NCBI GenBank assembly: GCA_016169945.1
Contig: JADLSH010000369.1
Span: 2,170,001 to 2,234,000 of the forward strand
Source: Trachythela sp. YZ-2020
Taxonomy: Eukaryota > Cnidaria > Anthozoa > Malacalcyonacea > Clavulariidae
DNA length: 64,000 nucleotides
Direction of reading: 5' to 3'
The notes under the pieces are model-generated. The model saw only the letters and a program-made list of their open reading frames with translations. It ran no database searches and had not been told where the DNA came from. Numbering within the stretch: position 1 is the first letter of the stretch; each line of letters opens with the position of its first letter. The translations under genes and the position numbers were made by a program. Shown in pieces: positions 23,885 to 34,313 of the stretch.

Positions 23885-24320
23885 AGGGGGGTAACGCTGC
23901 GAAAATGTATACATTTTCAGAGCAAAATATTGTTGCTAGGATTGGCTGCATGCATAAATTTATTTATTTTAGTATGACAATTTACACAACCTAACAAGTA
24001 GGTGGTGTATTACAGGTGTGGGAAGTTGAAGGGGGATCTGGGGGTCCTCCCCCAGAATTATTTTGTATTTCATGAGTCTCTGTGGCTTGATTTCCTGCAT
24101 TTTCAGGGACAATTTTTTATATATCCCATCTAAACGGAGCCAGGTTTTGTTGTGAGAATACCATAACTTTCCTCTAAACTCAGTTTCCCCCCCCCCTTTT
24201 TGCTTATATTCTGGGCAAAAGGGACCTTCACTGGGGGGGGGCAAAATAGCTTACTGGGGGGGGGACACGGGGGCTGGGGGGGCTTTGGCCCCTGCAGTAC
24301 ATTAGTTAAAAAAAGCCCTG
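23885..24320. repeat. Central spacer of the Polinton palindrome, G-run rich
   Basis: Not shared between arms. Contains CTGGGGGTCCTCCCCCAG, a hairpin, and runs of 7-9 G or C, plus TTTCCTGCATTTTCAGGG of the dispersed GGCGTCNNCAG family. Probably a separate repeat that landed at the arm junction. Confidence 0.6.
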
Positions 24321-24330
24321 TTTCGCCCTT

Positions 24331-24853
24331 TTGAAGCATAAGTACGATGTTAACGTCAAGCTACTTTTCACCGATACCGATAGTTTGTGTGATGAAGTTA
24401 AAACTCCACATATCTATGAAGACATGCTCGAAGATGAAGAGCTATTTGACACGTCGGAATACGCACACGTTCATATCCCTTGCACAACGTTAGAAACAAG
24501 AAAGTCCTTGGCAAGATGAAAGATTAAACGCATGGCATCCCCATTCAAGAGTTTGTCGGTCTTCGACCGAAGATGTACTCCATCCTGTATATGGAAAACA
24601 ACAAACCGGTAGAAAAGAAAACAGGTAAAGGAGTCAAGAAATCAGTCACAAAGAAACAGATAAGACATGATAATTATAAGGTTTGCTTATTCAATAAGAC
24701 GCAAACAAAAGCTTCCATGAATCAGATTCGCAGTGACGGTCATGAAATTAAATTAAATAAGATCGCTCTATAAGTCCATATGATGACAAACGTTTTATTC
24801 TGGATGACGGTGTTAGCACTCTAGCTCATGGACACTACAGCATTACTCTATAA
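24331..24853 (+). pseudogene. Polinton DNA polymerase B, C-terminal fragment (right arm)
   Basis: Inverted twin of 23365-23874. Keeps the canonical motif C (LLFTDTDSL) and retains the 24 bases lost on the left, encoding the family motif DDKRFILDDGV. Frameshifts near 24470-24525 and 24755-24775 break it into short frames. The two copies have thus decayed independently. Confidence 0.8.
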
Positions 24854-25546
24854 ATACGTCTCAACAGTCGACAACAGATGTAATACGATTAAAGGAAAAT
24901 ATGGTTGTATGATGATTGCAATAAGAGCGTATATACGAACAGTGTGAATGAACGATTATAAAGCGGTGTGTGATTCATGTATTATAGCAAATAACAATCG
25001 TTAGAGTTTTACTCAATAAGTTTAGATAACGCTAAGTTCGTGTATAATTAATCTAAGTTATGTGTTTATCAATATATGCGTCTGTTATTATAGTGTGGGG
25101 TAAGGAAGGGTAAATTATCTGGGGTCGCTGAGAGGTATGGAAAGGATGTACTCACGAAATCGAGTCATCGAGCCATAAGTCCACCAAAAAGGCCTGGAGG
25201 GCTATAAGTATTTAATCTTTGGGAAACGTTTGAAACGTTATGAGAAGGAAATTAATGCTCCTGAGAAATGTCTTTGCAATGAACTCTAAAATACTTGTAT
25301 TCCGCTGAGACTTAACGCATATCACGTGTATTCTCGAAACGGGACCTCTGGGATTAGAAAAGTCCCTACACGTTGTATCTTAAAAAAAAGAACTCACGTG
25401 CATGTGATTATTCTTACCCGCTGGTTGCTAGGATCCGTCGATAAACATAATTATTAGTATGAAATATGATTCCTATGACGTCACGGGTGGAGCGCTATTG
25501 CTCCATCTGCTCCACCTGACGTAGAACCCCTCTTCTGTATACTACT

Positions 25547-25885
25547 AACAATTTAACTTGGTCTAAACATATCGACAACTTGTGTTCAATTATTAAGTTT
25601 TGTTGCGAAGGATTAAACCTTTTTTAACTAAAGATTGTGCTGTTCGTTTTTATAACTCCTGTATATTCATGCAAAAAATAATTAACATTTTTCTCATATG
25701 TAAATAATAGTAATGTCATTATGTTATGTTTGTAAATATTGTAATATTGTGAGAGCCGTATCTTAGATAATTATTATGGTTAAAAAGTTTTACTACTACT
25801 ATACTACTACTAAACTACTACTACCACTACCACTATATCACTACCACTACCACTACAACCACCACCACCACTACCACTACCAACT
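25547..25885 (+). pseudogene. LINE RT remnant, part 2, with (TAC)n tail
   Basis: Continues the interrupted LINE in frame after the duplicated AACAAT: LTWSKHIDNLCSIIKF, then a decayed thumb region and 3' UTR. It ends in a TAC/CAC trinucleotide tail from 25788. Confidence 0.75.
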
Positions 25886-26285
25886 ACCGCATGATCTCAA
25901 GTATCTCAAGAAAACAGGTAGGAATTTTGTTTGAGCATGCGCGAAACTCCCACGAATGCGCGTGTAATTTGCGGGACTAAAGAAATGTGTATTTCACGCA
26001 AAACCAAAACAATGTGGTCTATTAAATATCGGTTATTCACTACAAAACAAAACAGAGCAGAATAATGCGTTCGAAATGGCGTCTGATCTCGCTTCTACCA
26101 AGGGTCAAATTCAAACTAAATATATACCTACATTTCTTGATATTTTACAAGGCCAGCACTTTTACACCGCTTCCAAAATATCTTAAAATTTATTTTAAAA
26201 GTGCAAAAATTTGGTGGCACAACCTTTAATATAACAAAATTCGTGTTTACGGAATCAATATTAAACAAGCCCAAATTTTTTTTTT

Positions 26286-26905
26286 TTGAATTTGAATTTG
26301 AATTTAATAACTTGAACACTTTTTTGTAACCTAAAAGGTTAAATTACAAAGGTTCTAACAATATATAGATACTATAAGGTGATTACACGATAAATTAAAA
26401 TGTATACTAAGCTAAAAATTGTGTTACTATTATGTACAAATTATCATAGGCTAAAGTCGCTAAACTTATTTTGTTTTAAAATCATTTGTGGTATAAAGGA
26501 GTTTTTAAATCGATCCGTTTTACACGCATACTTACTATATTTGTCCACAGGTCTCAAATCGTAGTTTATTAACTTAAGTTCAGGGAATAGTTCAATCAAG
26601 TGGTCACTATTCTTATTTTTCTGAAAGAATTGTTCACATAATTTTTCACGGCGTTCATGAAGTGAAGTGAGGTTCGTAAGGGTTAACGCTTCACTATAAT
26701 TTAATGAAGATATTATTATTTTTAAAACTCGTTTTTTAATTCTCTCAATGTGATCTCGTAAATAATCTTGAATATTATAATGCCATGCCTAGCAGGCATA
26801 TTCTAGTATTGGCCTGATCACTGTTATGTAAATAGTTATCAATGTTTCCATCTTCGCATTGGATCTTCTTTGTCCGATCAGATAAAGAATATAAAGTTTA
26901 AGCAA
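26286..26905 (-). pseudogene. LINE RT C-terminal remnant, third family
   Basis: The minus-strand frame down to the stop at 26444 reads METLITIYITVIRPILEYAC, stop, AWHYNIQDYL, SYSEAL-like and TNLTSLHERREKLCEQFF, then KTDRFKNSFIPQ. This order is typical of the post-RT domain of cnidarian/invertebrate LINEs. One in-frame TAG interrupts an otherwise open ~150 codons, so the copy is fairly recent. Ends in an AAATTC-repeat tail. Confidence 0.8.
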
Positions 26906-26912
26906 GTTTAAT

Positions 26913-27035
26913 GCCTTAAGCCCGTCTTCCAGTCGCATCGCTTATCACAACATTTTCCTTTGTCGCGGCATCGCTTAACGCAAAAGCGATGAAGACAAAG
27001 GAAAAAATCGCTTCACGCGAACAACGGGCTTGAGC
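26913..27035. repeat. Foldback MITE, AAGCCCGT ends
   Basis: Left TTAAGCCCGT and right ACGGGCTTGA. Inner TTTTCCTTTGTC pairs with GACAAAGGAAAA. No coding. Confidence 0.5.
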
Positions 27036-27269
27036 CTGAGTGTGTAGGAGCGGAAAAGGCGAAAATAAGTCTTTCACCTCCATAATTTTTGGCTGCCAGC
27101 GCGCCTTAACTCTCCTTGCAACGCTTAAAACCGCCAGCTATATACGCAGGCTACCTAGTTAACATAAAATGAGGTAATAATTTAAAGATTAAGTTTTAAT
27201 TTTTAGAACAATTGAAAGCATCACGGTTAATGTTGAACGTTATCCAAACATTTCTTCAAACTCATGCAT

Positions 27270-27326
27270 GACCAGAAACTCATGAAATGACCAGAAACTC
27301 ATGAAATGACCAGAAACTCATGAAAT
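27270..27326 (+). repeat. Three perfect 19-bp tandem copies
   Basis: GACCAGAAACTCATGAAAT repeated three times without mismatch. Confidence 0.95.
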
Positions 27327-27517
27327 GCATGGTGACTGCATGATATACAACAATACATATCTATTTTTCAATGTCATGAGTCCGCAGAATCATTTTTTGA
27401 GGAAATGAAGAATATATCAATGCATATACGTCAAAAATCCAGAAAATTATTTTACAGTTTTCAAAAACCATGCAACATTAATTCATCCGTCACTGCATGG
27501 ATGTATATATATATATA

Positions 27518-27947
27518 TTATAAGAGTCTGTAATATATACACATGCCGAAAGATATAGTAATACTAATACGCAAAGCTGACGGTGGCAACTGGCAAGCGC
27601 ATGCATGAGTTTTGAAAAACCGAAAACCCTTCTGCATGAATGCTGTAAAAAGTACTACGTCTACAACTATACAAAGCATTAATTATAGATCACTGTTCAG
27701 CTGTTTCACACAAGGAGAACTGAAAAAAACAAACTAACAACCTAAATAGTTAAAATAACAAACAGACGGAACGTACTTGAGAATTGCATATGTTTCCTCA
27801 ACGCCAACGGACAACGAAAATGTGTGTATTGATGGCAAACCTTTTTACTGCTATATATATATAGTACATACAAATATGGCTCACTTACCAAACTTATATA
27901 GCTGAGATTAAAAAGCAATTTCGAATGCCAAACTGTTGGTTTTGCCA
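27518..27947 (-). CDS. Last three exons of an unidentified cysteine-containing protein
   Basis: Exons 27947-27889, 27840-27777 and 27642-27518 have acceptor/donor sites ATTTAG, GTAAGT; AAAAAG, GTACGT; TTTTTACAG. Their phases connect (1 to 0, 0 to 1, 1 to stop). They encode AKPTVWHSKLLFNLSYISL, then VCHQYTHFRCPLALRKHM, then a basic segment with a CxC pair (THACACQLPP) and a final hydrophobic stretch before TAA. CxC near the end recalls secreted cystine-knot ligands, but spacing cannot be matched to a family by eye. Upstream exons were not found; a further donor inside the last exon (TTTGC/GTATTA) would remove the hydrophobic end. Confidence 0.45.
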
Positions 27948-28826
27948 CTAAATGTTTGCTGTCAAATGTTCAACCTATAGAGAGAAAACGTAAATATATA
28001 AATTGGTCTATTTATGATAATTTATTAAAATTGTCAACTCGTAAAGTGAAGAACATATTTTAATATAGTTTCTATTTGAAAGTTATAGTAACTTAATTCG
28101 TACTCGAAAAAAGAGCAAGCAAACTAATACGAGAATGTATTGCACAGGAGTACTAAGTCATGCAGACTTTGATCATTTAAATTTTAATGTTTGAAAAAAA
28201 ATTATAGCACAAACATCTTTTATCACACTCAATATTTAACCAGATGTGTTGCTAATGTCTGTACACTACAACAATAATGTCTTTAGACAGACTGCATGCA
28301 TGCTCGTTATCCAATCAGAAAGCAGTTCCAAATTCGTAGCAAAAAGTTAAGATATTTGTTAGAACCATTATCTAGGGGTTTGCGAAATATTAATCCATTT
28401 TTAAAAGTTATCTCTCTAGCTGTGATGACATTTTCAGTCAGTGGAAACAGGCGAAATAGCAAGGAGCACTAGGGCATCTTTATGTATTGCCGTAACAGAA
28501 CACCTTATATACGAAGTGTCCGCATTTCAACATTTTTAGCTCCGTTGCTATGGTGATGCCAACACGTGTTTCTAGGGCTGAAGCCGCATAAAAACAATCA
28601 GTAGGAATCCAAAAGGATAAAATGCAGATATGACTTTTAAATAACGATTCATGACAGCATAAGCGATCCGTCCGTTCTTCAGTCTATATCCGCGTTTTAC
28701 CCTAACCCTAAGCGAATCTGCATAGACGGGAAATACGAATCACCAAAATTTTGGGCACCTCAGAATGTTGAAGAATTTTTGACGAACGAAATTGAATAAT
28801 ATCAGAAAAGTGAGAAGCAGTCTACA

Positions 28827-29487
28827 TGCTGCGGGTTTGTAGGATCAAACCTCCTGAAAAATATAACAAGGACTTCGACGTTTCGAGCGAAGGTCCTGGC
28901 CTTCGTCTGGATGTTTCACAAAGGGCCTTCGCTCGAAACCTCGAAGTTCTTGTTATAATTTTTAGGGGATTTGCAGGGGCGTAACTCGACTTGGGTCTAA
29001 ACATTAGGGTGGTGTGGGTTCGTTTTACCCGGCGAAAGGGCGTGGTCAGAACATAACGTAAAGGAGTCAACCAAAACCAAACCGGGTTTATGGGGTCCCC
29101 CATGGCCATGACGTTTGTGGCACTGCAGGAATATAGAGTACCGAAGGCACGAGGCCACTAGGGGGGTATGGGAGCATGCTCGCACAGATTGAAATGTAGA
29201 GCCTCTGAAACGCCATTTCATGCACTTTGGGGGAAGATTTTATAGAATTATGATGGTCAGAAAATGTCGAATATTAGATTAGAAAATTTTTCAAATTGCC
29301 CAAACTGGTCTTCAAGGTTCTTTGTTCTTACTCAACATGACTTGAACTTACTTTTACCCTACCAATATGGCAAACTTGTCCTACAAAATGCAATTGGTTA
29401 ACATTGGGAGCACCTCACCCCAACCCCACCAATCCCCCCACCAGTCACGCCCCTGGTAGTTTGATCCTACAAACCCACAGCATATCG
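28827..29487. repeat. Composite foldback repeat
   Basis: Outer ends GCTGCGGGTTTGTAGGATCA and inverse TGATCCTACAAACCC. Inside is a second foldback (28858-28962, ACAAGGACTTCGACG and CTCGAAGTTCTTGT). At 28978-29240 it also holds a GGGGCGTAACTCG-type member of the dispersed repeat family with GCCATTTCATGCAC. Chance ORFs here follow the repeat. Confidence 0.55.
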
Positions 29488-30012
29488 TTTATTGCTACCT
29501 ATATATGCCAGGGACGTAGCCAGAGGGGGAGCCGAGGGAGCCGCGGCTCCCCCCCTTCGGTAATATTTAGTGCTAATACTTACTGCAAAAACAGGAAAAA
29601 TGCACCCAGATATAGCCACAACTACCTTTAATCCCCACAGGCTCTCTTGAAAAAGCTCCACTACTGTCTGATATATGCACGCTGATTTATTGCTAATACC
29701 AGTTAACATAACATCGCTCTATGATCCGAAATAGCGTTAGTAAGTTGCAATGAAAAATTGGCTCGTGTAACATGGCCTTAATATAAACTATAGTAAACAA
29801 TAAAGTGAAATAATTCTTATATGATATACATCAACAAACGAATAACCTCATATACACCCATGCATACATGCATATATGCATATATATATATAGACTCATA
29901 CATATAGAATATACTATAGCTACTGAAATTATTACTACTTTTCCACATGGGATATTTTTCACATTTTAAAGACGATATGATCCACCAAGTCTAAGAGTTT
30001 TATTAAGTGTCT

Positions 30013-30216
30013 TTAGCCACACGCAAGTGGAGTGATAGCAAACCATTGGTTAAAACGTCCTTTTGGAAAAACATTCGTCGTCATGAATTCAATATGGACA
30101 AGATATTTTCCATCTACTATTTTCATGAGTTCCTTTGCTTCCTCTACCATCGGACTGTCTACAATTGCCGAGTTTGGCGATGACAAACCACATTCACGAA
30201 TTTCTTCAAACACTCC
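30013..30216 (-). pseudogene. 3' end of a disrupted coding sequence, with poly(A) signal
   Basis: On the minus strand the frame is open from the edge of the inserted TTAA element to TAA at 30013-30015 and encodes ~66 residues (VFEEIRECGLSSPNS; MVEEAKELMKIVDGKYL; FNQWFAITPLACG). An AATAAA poly(A) signal lies eight bases past the stop. The upstream continuation is at 34171-34313, on the far side of the element. Joining across the TTAA needs a one- or two-base frame change, so the gene was, or has become, non-functional. Family not recognised; a transposon-encoded or host protein are both possible. Confidence 0.5.
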
Positions 30217-31180
30217 TTAAGAGGCTGTCTCCGTAAAAACCTCCTGCTCAATATGTGGCTCAAAAATAGATTTCTCTCATACTCTGGTGTTTTGAAGGTC
30301 TATCCTTGGGAACAACTAAAATCGATTTCATTTGACTCAAATTTCTGTTAAATTATTTTTGGGGGCGATTGATGTTCGATCGGCTGGTGACCAACTTGAA
30401 CTCCGAATGAGGCAAAATTCGACACATTTTCACCGCTATTTTTTTAAATCAAATTCATACCTAAATTTTAATATTTTTGCACAGAAATATGGACTTATCC
30501 TTCTACTTTCGTTGGTGATATGACTTAGATAATTATTCTTTTGTATAAAATAGAAAACAGCGCAGTTATTGACCCTCCTGCCACGGTAACGGATATCGTC
30601 TCAAAATATACCAACTTTGAAAGCTTATTTCAAAATCGTGGCACTTGATTGGCACATGACCTTAGCTTTTCTATAAACTACTAACATTAGCTAGTCAACA
30701 CAAATCGCCAATAAAATCTTTCTGCTTTAGCATTTGACAAAAATGACAAGCGCTCGAACTTTGTAAAATTTGAAAATGTGTCGAAATCGAGCATATTTAA
30801 CGGTAAACCTAATTATTGATATTAACAGATAAAATCACCTTACACTACACGGAATGAAGCTTGATTATGTAAATATATGTCGTTCATCATTATTTTTTGG
30901 CTTTGCGCTTGAAAAAAATTGTTTGAGTACAGTTTGACTTCAAGGATAGAGTCATTCAATGCCAGTGTCTTCTGCGCGCATCACTGCCATTAGAGGCCTG
31001 ATTGTCACATACGAACTTCGCTTTGTTCGCTTTGTTTACCTCCTGTAAATAAAATGTCTATGTGTCTTGGGGGTTTATTAACAATGTTCAATCAAATTAG
31101 AAAACTCAGAATTAGTCATAATACAGAGTTTTCATCTGTTTGTTTACGTTAAACTGTTAAGTTTCGTTAGAATGTACTAA

Positions 31181-31456
31181 CCAGCACTTGTGGTGTCGTG
31201 GTCACCACGCTTGCCTTTCAAGCTGGGAGACCCGGGTTCAATCCTTGGTCGGACCTCTACTCATGGTCTTAAAATAATTGAGGAGAAAGTGCTACCTTTA
31301 CATTGACATCAGTAAATGGTTAGACTTTCGCGTCTTCTCGGATAAGGACGTTAAAATCGTAGGTACCTCGGATCCCCTATCAATTGGGTAATAGCCTGTT
31401 GGGAAATCCGCTCACCAATGAGTGAGAAACTCAATAAACTAAACAATAAACAATAA
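31181..31456 (+). mobile_element. tRNA-derived SINE in the left arm, 5-bp TSD
   Basis: Flanked by ACTAA (31176-31180, 31457-31461). Contains GTGGTGTCGTGGTCACCACG and the B box GGGTTCAATCC at the position expected for a tRNA T-arm. The end has AATAAAC repeats. The right arm at 33236-33246 has the same locus without the SINE, reading straight through ACTAATTAAATC when inverted. A different SINE family from 7790-8126. Confidence 0.85.
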
Positions 31457-31514
31457 ACTAATTAAATCTCGGGGGAAACCCCTGGCCGAAAGAAATGTCT
31501 CGCTGTGCGTAAAC

Positions 31515-31838
31515 TAGCCTGCGTGGCCGGCCCTCGTTGAAAGGGAAAAGAAGAACAGGGAATGAGGGCCTGCAAGAAAACCCAGCTTTCATGACTAAAC
31601 GCCGTTCAATTTTTGAACGTAGAATTTGATTGGTCAACACCAAGAATTAATTGACATGTTTACGCACAAGCGAAACATTTCCTTCGGTTTGGGGTTTCCC
31701 CTATAATCCAGCTGCATTTGTATTGGTCAATTTTAATGAGCCTTTATTAGGCGTTTAGTCATGAAAGCTGCGTTTTCTTGCAGGCCCTCATTCCCTGTCC
31801 TTCTTTTCCCCTCCAACGAGGGCCGGCCACGCAGGCTA
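31515..31838. mobile_element. MITE with ~90-bp TIRs and 9-bp TSD (Mutator-like)
   Basis: TSD TGCGTAAAC at 31506-31514 and 31839-31847. Ends TAGCCTGCGTGGCCGGCC and inverse, the similarity continuing for ~90 bp. Nine-base duplications are characteristic of Mutator-like elements. The empty site is preserved in the right arm near 33186-33200. Its interior (31660-31710) resembles 33183-33232 of the host element. Confidence 0.8.
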
Positions 31839-31847
31839 TGCGTAAAC

Positions 31848-32039
31848 ATGTCAGTCAACACGATGAAATGTTTCGTTGCTCTCTGGCTTCTCTTTCTTCG
31901 TATTGCATTAAATAGTAGTCTTAGTATTGCACCAGGTTTTTGTGTCTACAATATTGTTTTTTTCTGTACTCATTCATATGGTGTTCACTACTACCACTAC
32001 AGCCGCAATTGGTGGTCACGCAACGTTAGGGAAACCTAA
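31848..32039 (+). CDS. Left-arm ORF with signal peptide, 63 aa
   Basis: MSVNTMKCFVALWLLFLRIA is followed by APGFCVYN and a Tyr/His-rich segment (YGVHYYHYSRNWW). MKCFVALWLLFLRIALNSS is a convincing signal peptide or membrane anchor. The same ORF occurs inverted in the right arm, 33001-33186, and both read toward the centre. In the right copy the end is AACGTTAG/GTAAAC, a plausible splice donor; the left copy has lost it (AGGGAAAC). It may be a first exon captured by the transposon. Family unknown. Confidence 0.4.
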   Translation: MSVNTMKCFVALWLLFLRIALNSSLSIAPGFCVYNIVFFCTHSYGVHYYHYSRNWWSRNVRET

Positions 32040-33000
32040 ACGATTTCGGCAGACAGTAGATTTTATGTTGACAAAATGAGAGTCAGTATTCTAAGTAAGC
32101 AATAATGTATAAATGTTCCTTTTCTACTTCTGAGTGTGGAAAATTCCGAGACACAGTAGACTGTTCTTCAAAGTTGCTGGAGTGTAAGGATGACATAGTT
32201 ATCACTTGCAAAGTTGTCACCCTTCAAAGCTTGTCGGAAAGAAGAAAGATACATAAAAAAAAAAAAATTGCGTGTCAAAATTTAAAATCGTAAACAAAAC
32301 GATTTATTTCGAATTATAAAACCTTAAACACCATTAAAAAACAATTTTAATACTACAGGTGTAACTGTTAATTTTCAAACAAAGTTGTTTTGTTGCAGTG
32401 AAATTGACGAGCTAAGTTGAGCATGTTCACGTAATGAGAATTTGTAAATTAATCGGAGTTAAAAAAATGCTTCGGATGAGCTACGACTATGTTGCAAATC
32501 AGCCCAGGAAAAGCTAGGCTGGTTGCAAATGCTACGTAAAAAATCTTTTTTAAATAGTAACCGGATTTACATATTATTTGCTTCACATTTTCTTTTTTAC
32601 TTCTTTGAAACTTTTTAAACTCTTTCGTTTACAACTATTCTACATATTCTATTAAACCACTATTCTCTGTTTTGATCTCAAGAAGCTCATCGGCGGAGCC
32701 GGTGTAAATAATAAAAAAAGGTAAAACAATCCAATTATTTTCTACAGCGATATGCACTTCGTGTTTGAAGAAACTGAAAACGGAAAAGGCCACCAGTCAT
32801 GGTGAAGTAGCAGGGAAAAAAAATGACGAATCAAGGTGTGAAGGAATAATAAGATTCTCTGTAGCCTACCCAAACTCGTCTACGAGGAAGCTTAGCCGCC
32901 ACTGATCTCTATAAATTAGCTGAATGTGTAAATTTTCTTTCCTTAAAAGCGCCTGGGTACGATGCTGATAAAATCTACTGTCTGCCGAAATCGTTTAGGT

Positions 33001-33186
33001 TTACCTAACGTTGCGTGACCACCAATTGCGGCTGTAGTGGTAGTAGTGAACACCATATGAATGAGTACAGAAAAAAACAATATTGTAGACACAAAAACCT
33101 GGTGCAATACTAAGACTACTATTTAATGCAATACGAAGAAAGAGAAGCCAGAGAGCAACGAAACATTTCATTGTGTTGACTGACAT
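33001..33186 (-). CDS. Right-arm twin of the signal-peptide ORF, 61 aa
   Basis: Essentially the same protein as 31848-32039, differing only at the end, where TAA arises from an intact G/GTAAAC donor-like sequence. Conservation of the frame in both arms may reflect recent duplication rather than selection. Confidence 0.4.
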   Translation of the reverse strand: MSVNTMKCFVALWLLFLRIALNSSLSIAPGFCVYNIVFFCTHSYGVHYYHYSRNWWSRNVR

Positions 33187-34170
33187 GTTTACGCACAGCG
33201 AGAACATTTCTTTCGGCCAGGGGTTTCCCCCGAGATTTAATTAGTACATTCTAACGAAACTTTAACAGTTTAACGTAAACAAACAGATGAAAACTCTGTA
33301 TTATGACTAATTCTGAGTTTTCTAATACATAGACATTTTATTTACAGGAGGTAAACAAAGCGAACAAAGCGAAGTTCGTATGTGACAATCAGGCCTCTAA
33401 TGGCAGTGATGCGCGCAGAAGACACTGGGCATGAATGACTCTATCCTTGAAGTCAAACTGTACTCAAACAAATTTTTTCAAGCGCAAAGCCAAAGAATAA
33501 TGATGAACGACATATATTTACATAATCAAGCTTCATTCCGTGTAGTGTAAGGTGATTTTATCTGTTAATATCAATAATTAGGTTTACCGTTAAATATGCT
33601 CGATTTCGACACATTTTCAAATTTTACAAAGTTCGAGCGCTTGTCATTTTTGTCAAATGCTAAAGCAGAAAGATTTTATTAGCGATTTGTGTTGACTAAT
33701 GTTAGTAGTTTATGGAAAAGCTAAGGTCATGTGCCAATCAAGTGGCACGATTTTGAAATAAGCTTTCAAAGTTGGTATATTTTGAGACGATATCCGTTAT
33801 CCGTGCAGGAGGGTCAATAGCTGCGCTGTTTTCTATTTTATACAAAAGAATAATTATCTAAGTCATATCACCAACGAAAATAGAAGGATAAGTCCATATT
33901 TCTGTGCAAAAATATTAAAATTTAGGTATGAATTTGATTTAAAAAAATAGCGGTGAAAATGTGTCGATATTTTGCCTCATTCGGAGTTCAAGTTGGTCAC
34001 CAGCCGATCGAACATCAATCGCCCCCAAAAATAATTTAACAGAAATTTGAGTCAAATGAAATCGATTTTAGTTGTTCCCAAGGATAGACCTTCAAAACAC
34101 CAGAGTATGAGAGAAATCTATTTTTGAGCCACGTATTGACCAGGAGGTTTTTACGGAGACAGCCTCTTAA

Positions 34171-34313
34171 GAAGCGCTTTTCCAACGTCGATATTTTCAC
34201 AAAACAGAGGACCAATTTTGTAACCTTCCTCTTGAAAGAACGCCATTCTGATGGCGTATTCAACCATTTTTCTAAAAACTTGACCCGGCTGTATCCAAAC
34301 ACATCTGTATCAT
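34171..34313 (-). pseudogene. Upstream part of the coding sequence split by the TTAA element
   Basis: Frame DVFGYSRVKFLEKWL, PSEWRSFKRKVTKLVLC, then KISTLEKRF up to the TTAA. Bounded on the other side by the GATT-repeat tail of the LINE at 34314-35615, which landed next to it. Compare 30013-30216. Confidence 0.45.

Larger units (their letters stand above)
22703..25546. mobile_element. Palindromic Polinton (Maverick) deletion derivative, 6-bp TSD
   Basis: Flanked by direct repeats AACAAT (22697-22702, 25547-25552). Termini are AGTAGTATACAG and the exact inverse. Two long arms, 22703-23884 and 24321-25546, are inverted copies of each other. Each holds an outer non-coding terminal repeat of about 650 bp. 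Inside that is the C-terminal part of a protein-primed family B DNA polymerase reading outward. A 436-bp non-homologous centre separates them. Six-bp duplications, ends starting AG and a polB gene near the terminus are established Polinton traits. The rest of the element (integrase, ATPase, capsid, protease) is absent, so mobilisation must have been in trans. Confidence 0.8.
30221..34166. mobile_element. 3.9-kb foldback transposon with TTAA target sites
   Basis: TTAA flanks at 30217-30220 and 34167-34170. Termini GAGGCTGTCTCCGTAAAAAC and inverse. Left arm 30221-32065 and right arm 32968-34166 are near-identical inverted copies (~1.2 kb each after subtracting two insertions on the left). The 902-bp centre is unique. 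TTAA duplications are typical of piggyBac and Kolobok superfamilies; no transposase frame was found, so it is non-autonomous. The central region has a short Cys-rich frame at 32105-32293 of doubtful meaning. Confidence 0.8.

Noticed and set aside
23969..24339. Two minus-strand frames rich in proline
   Set aside because: They read through C/G runs of the central spacer of the Polinton palindrome.
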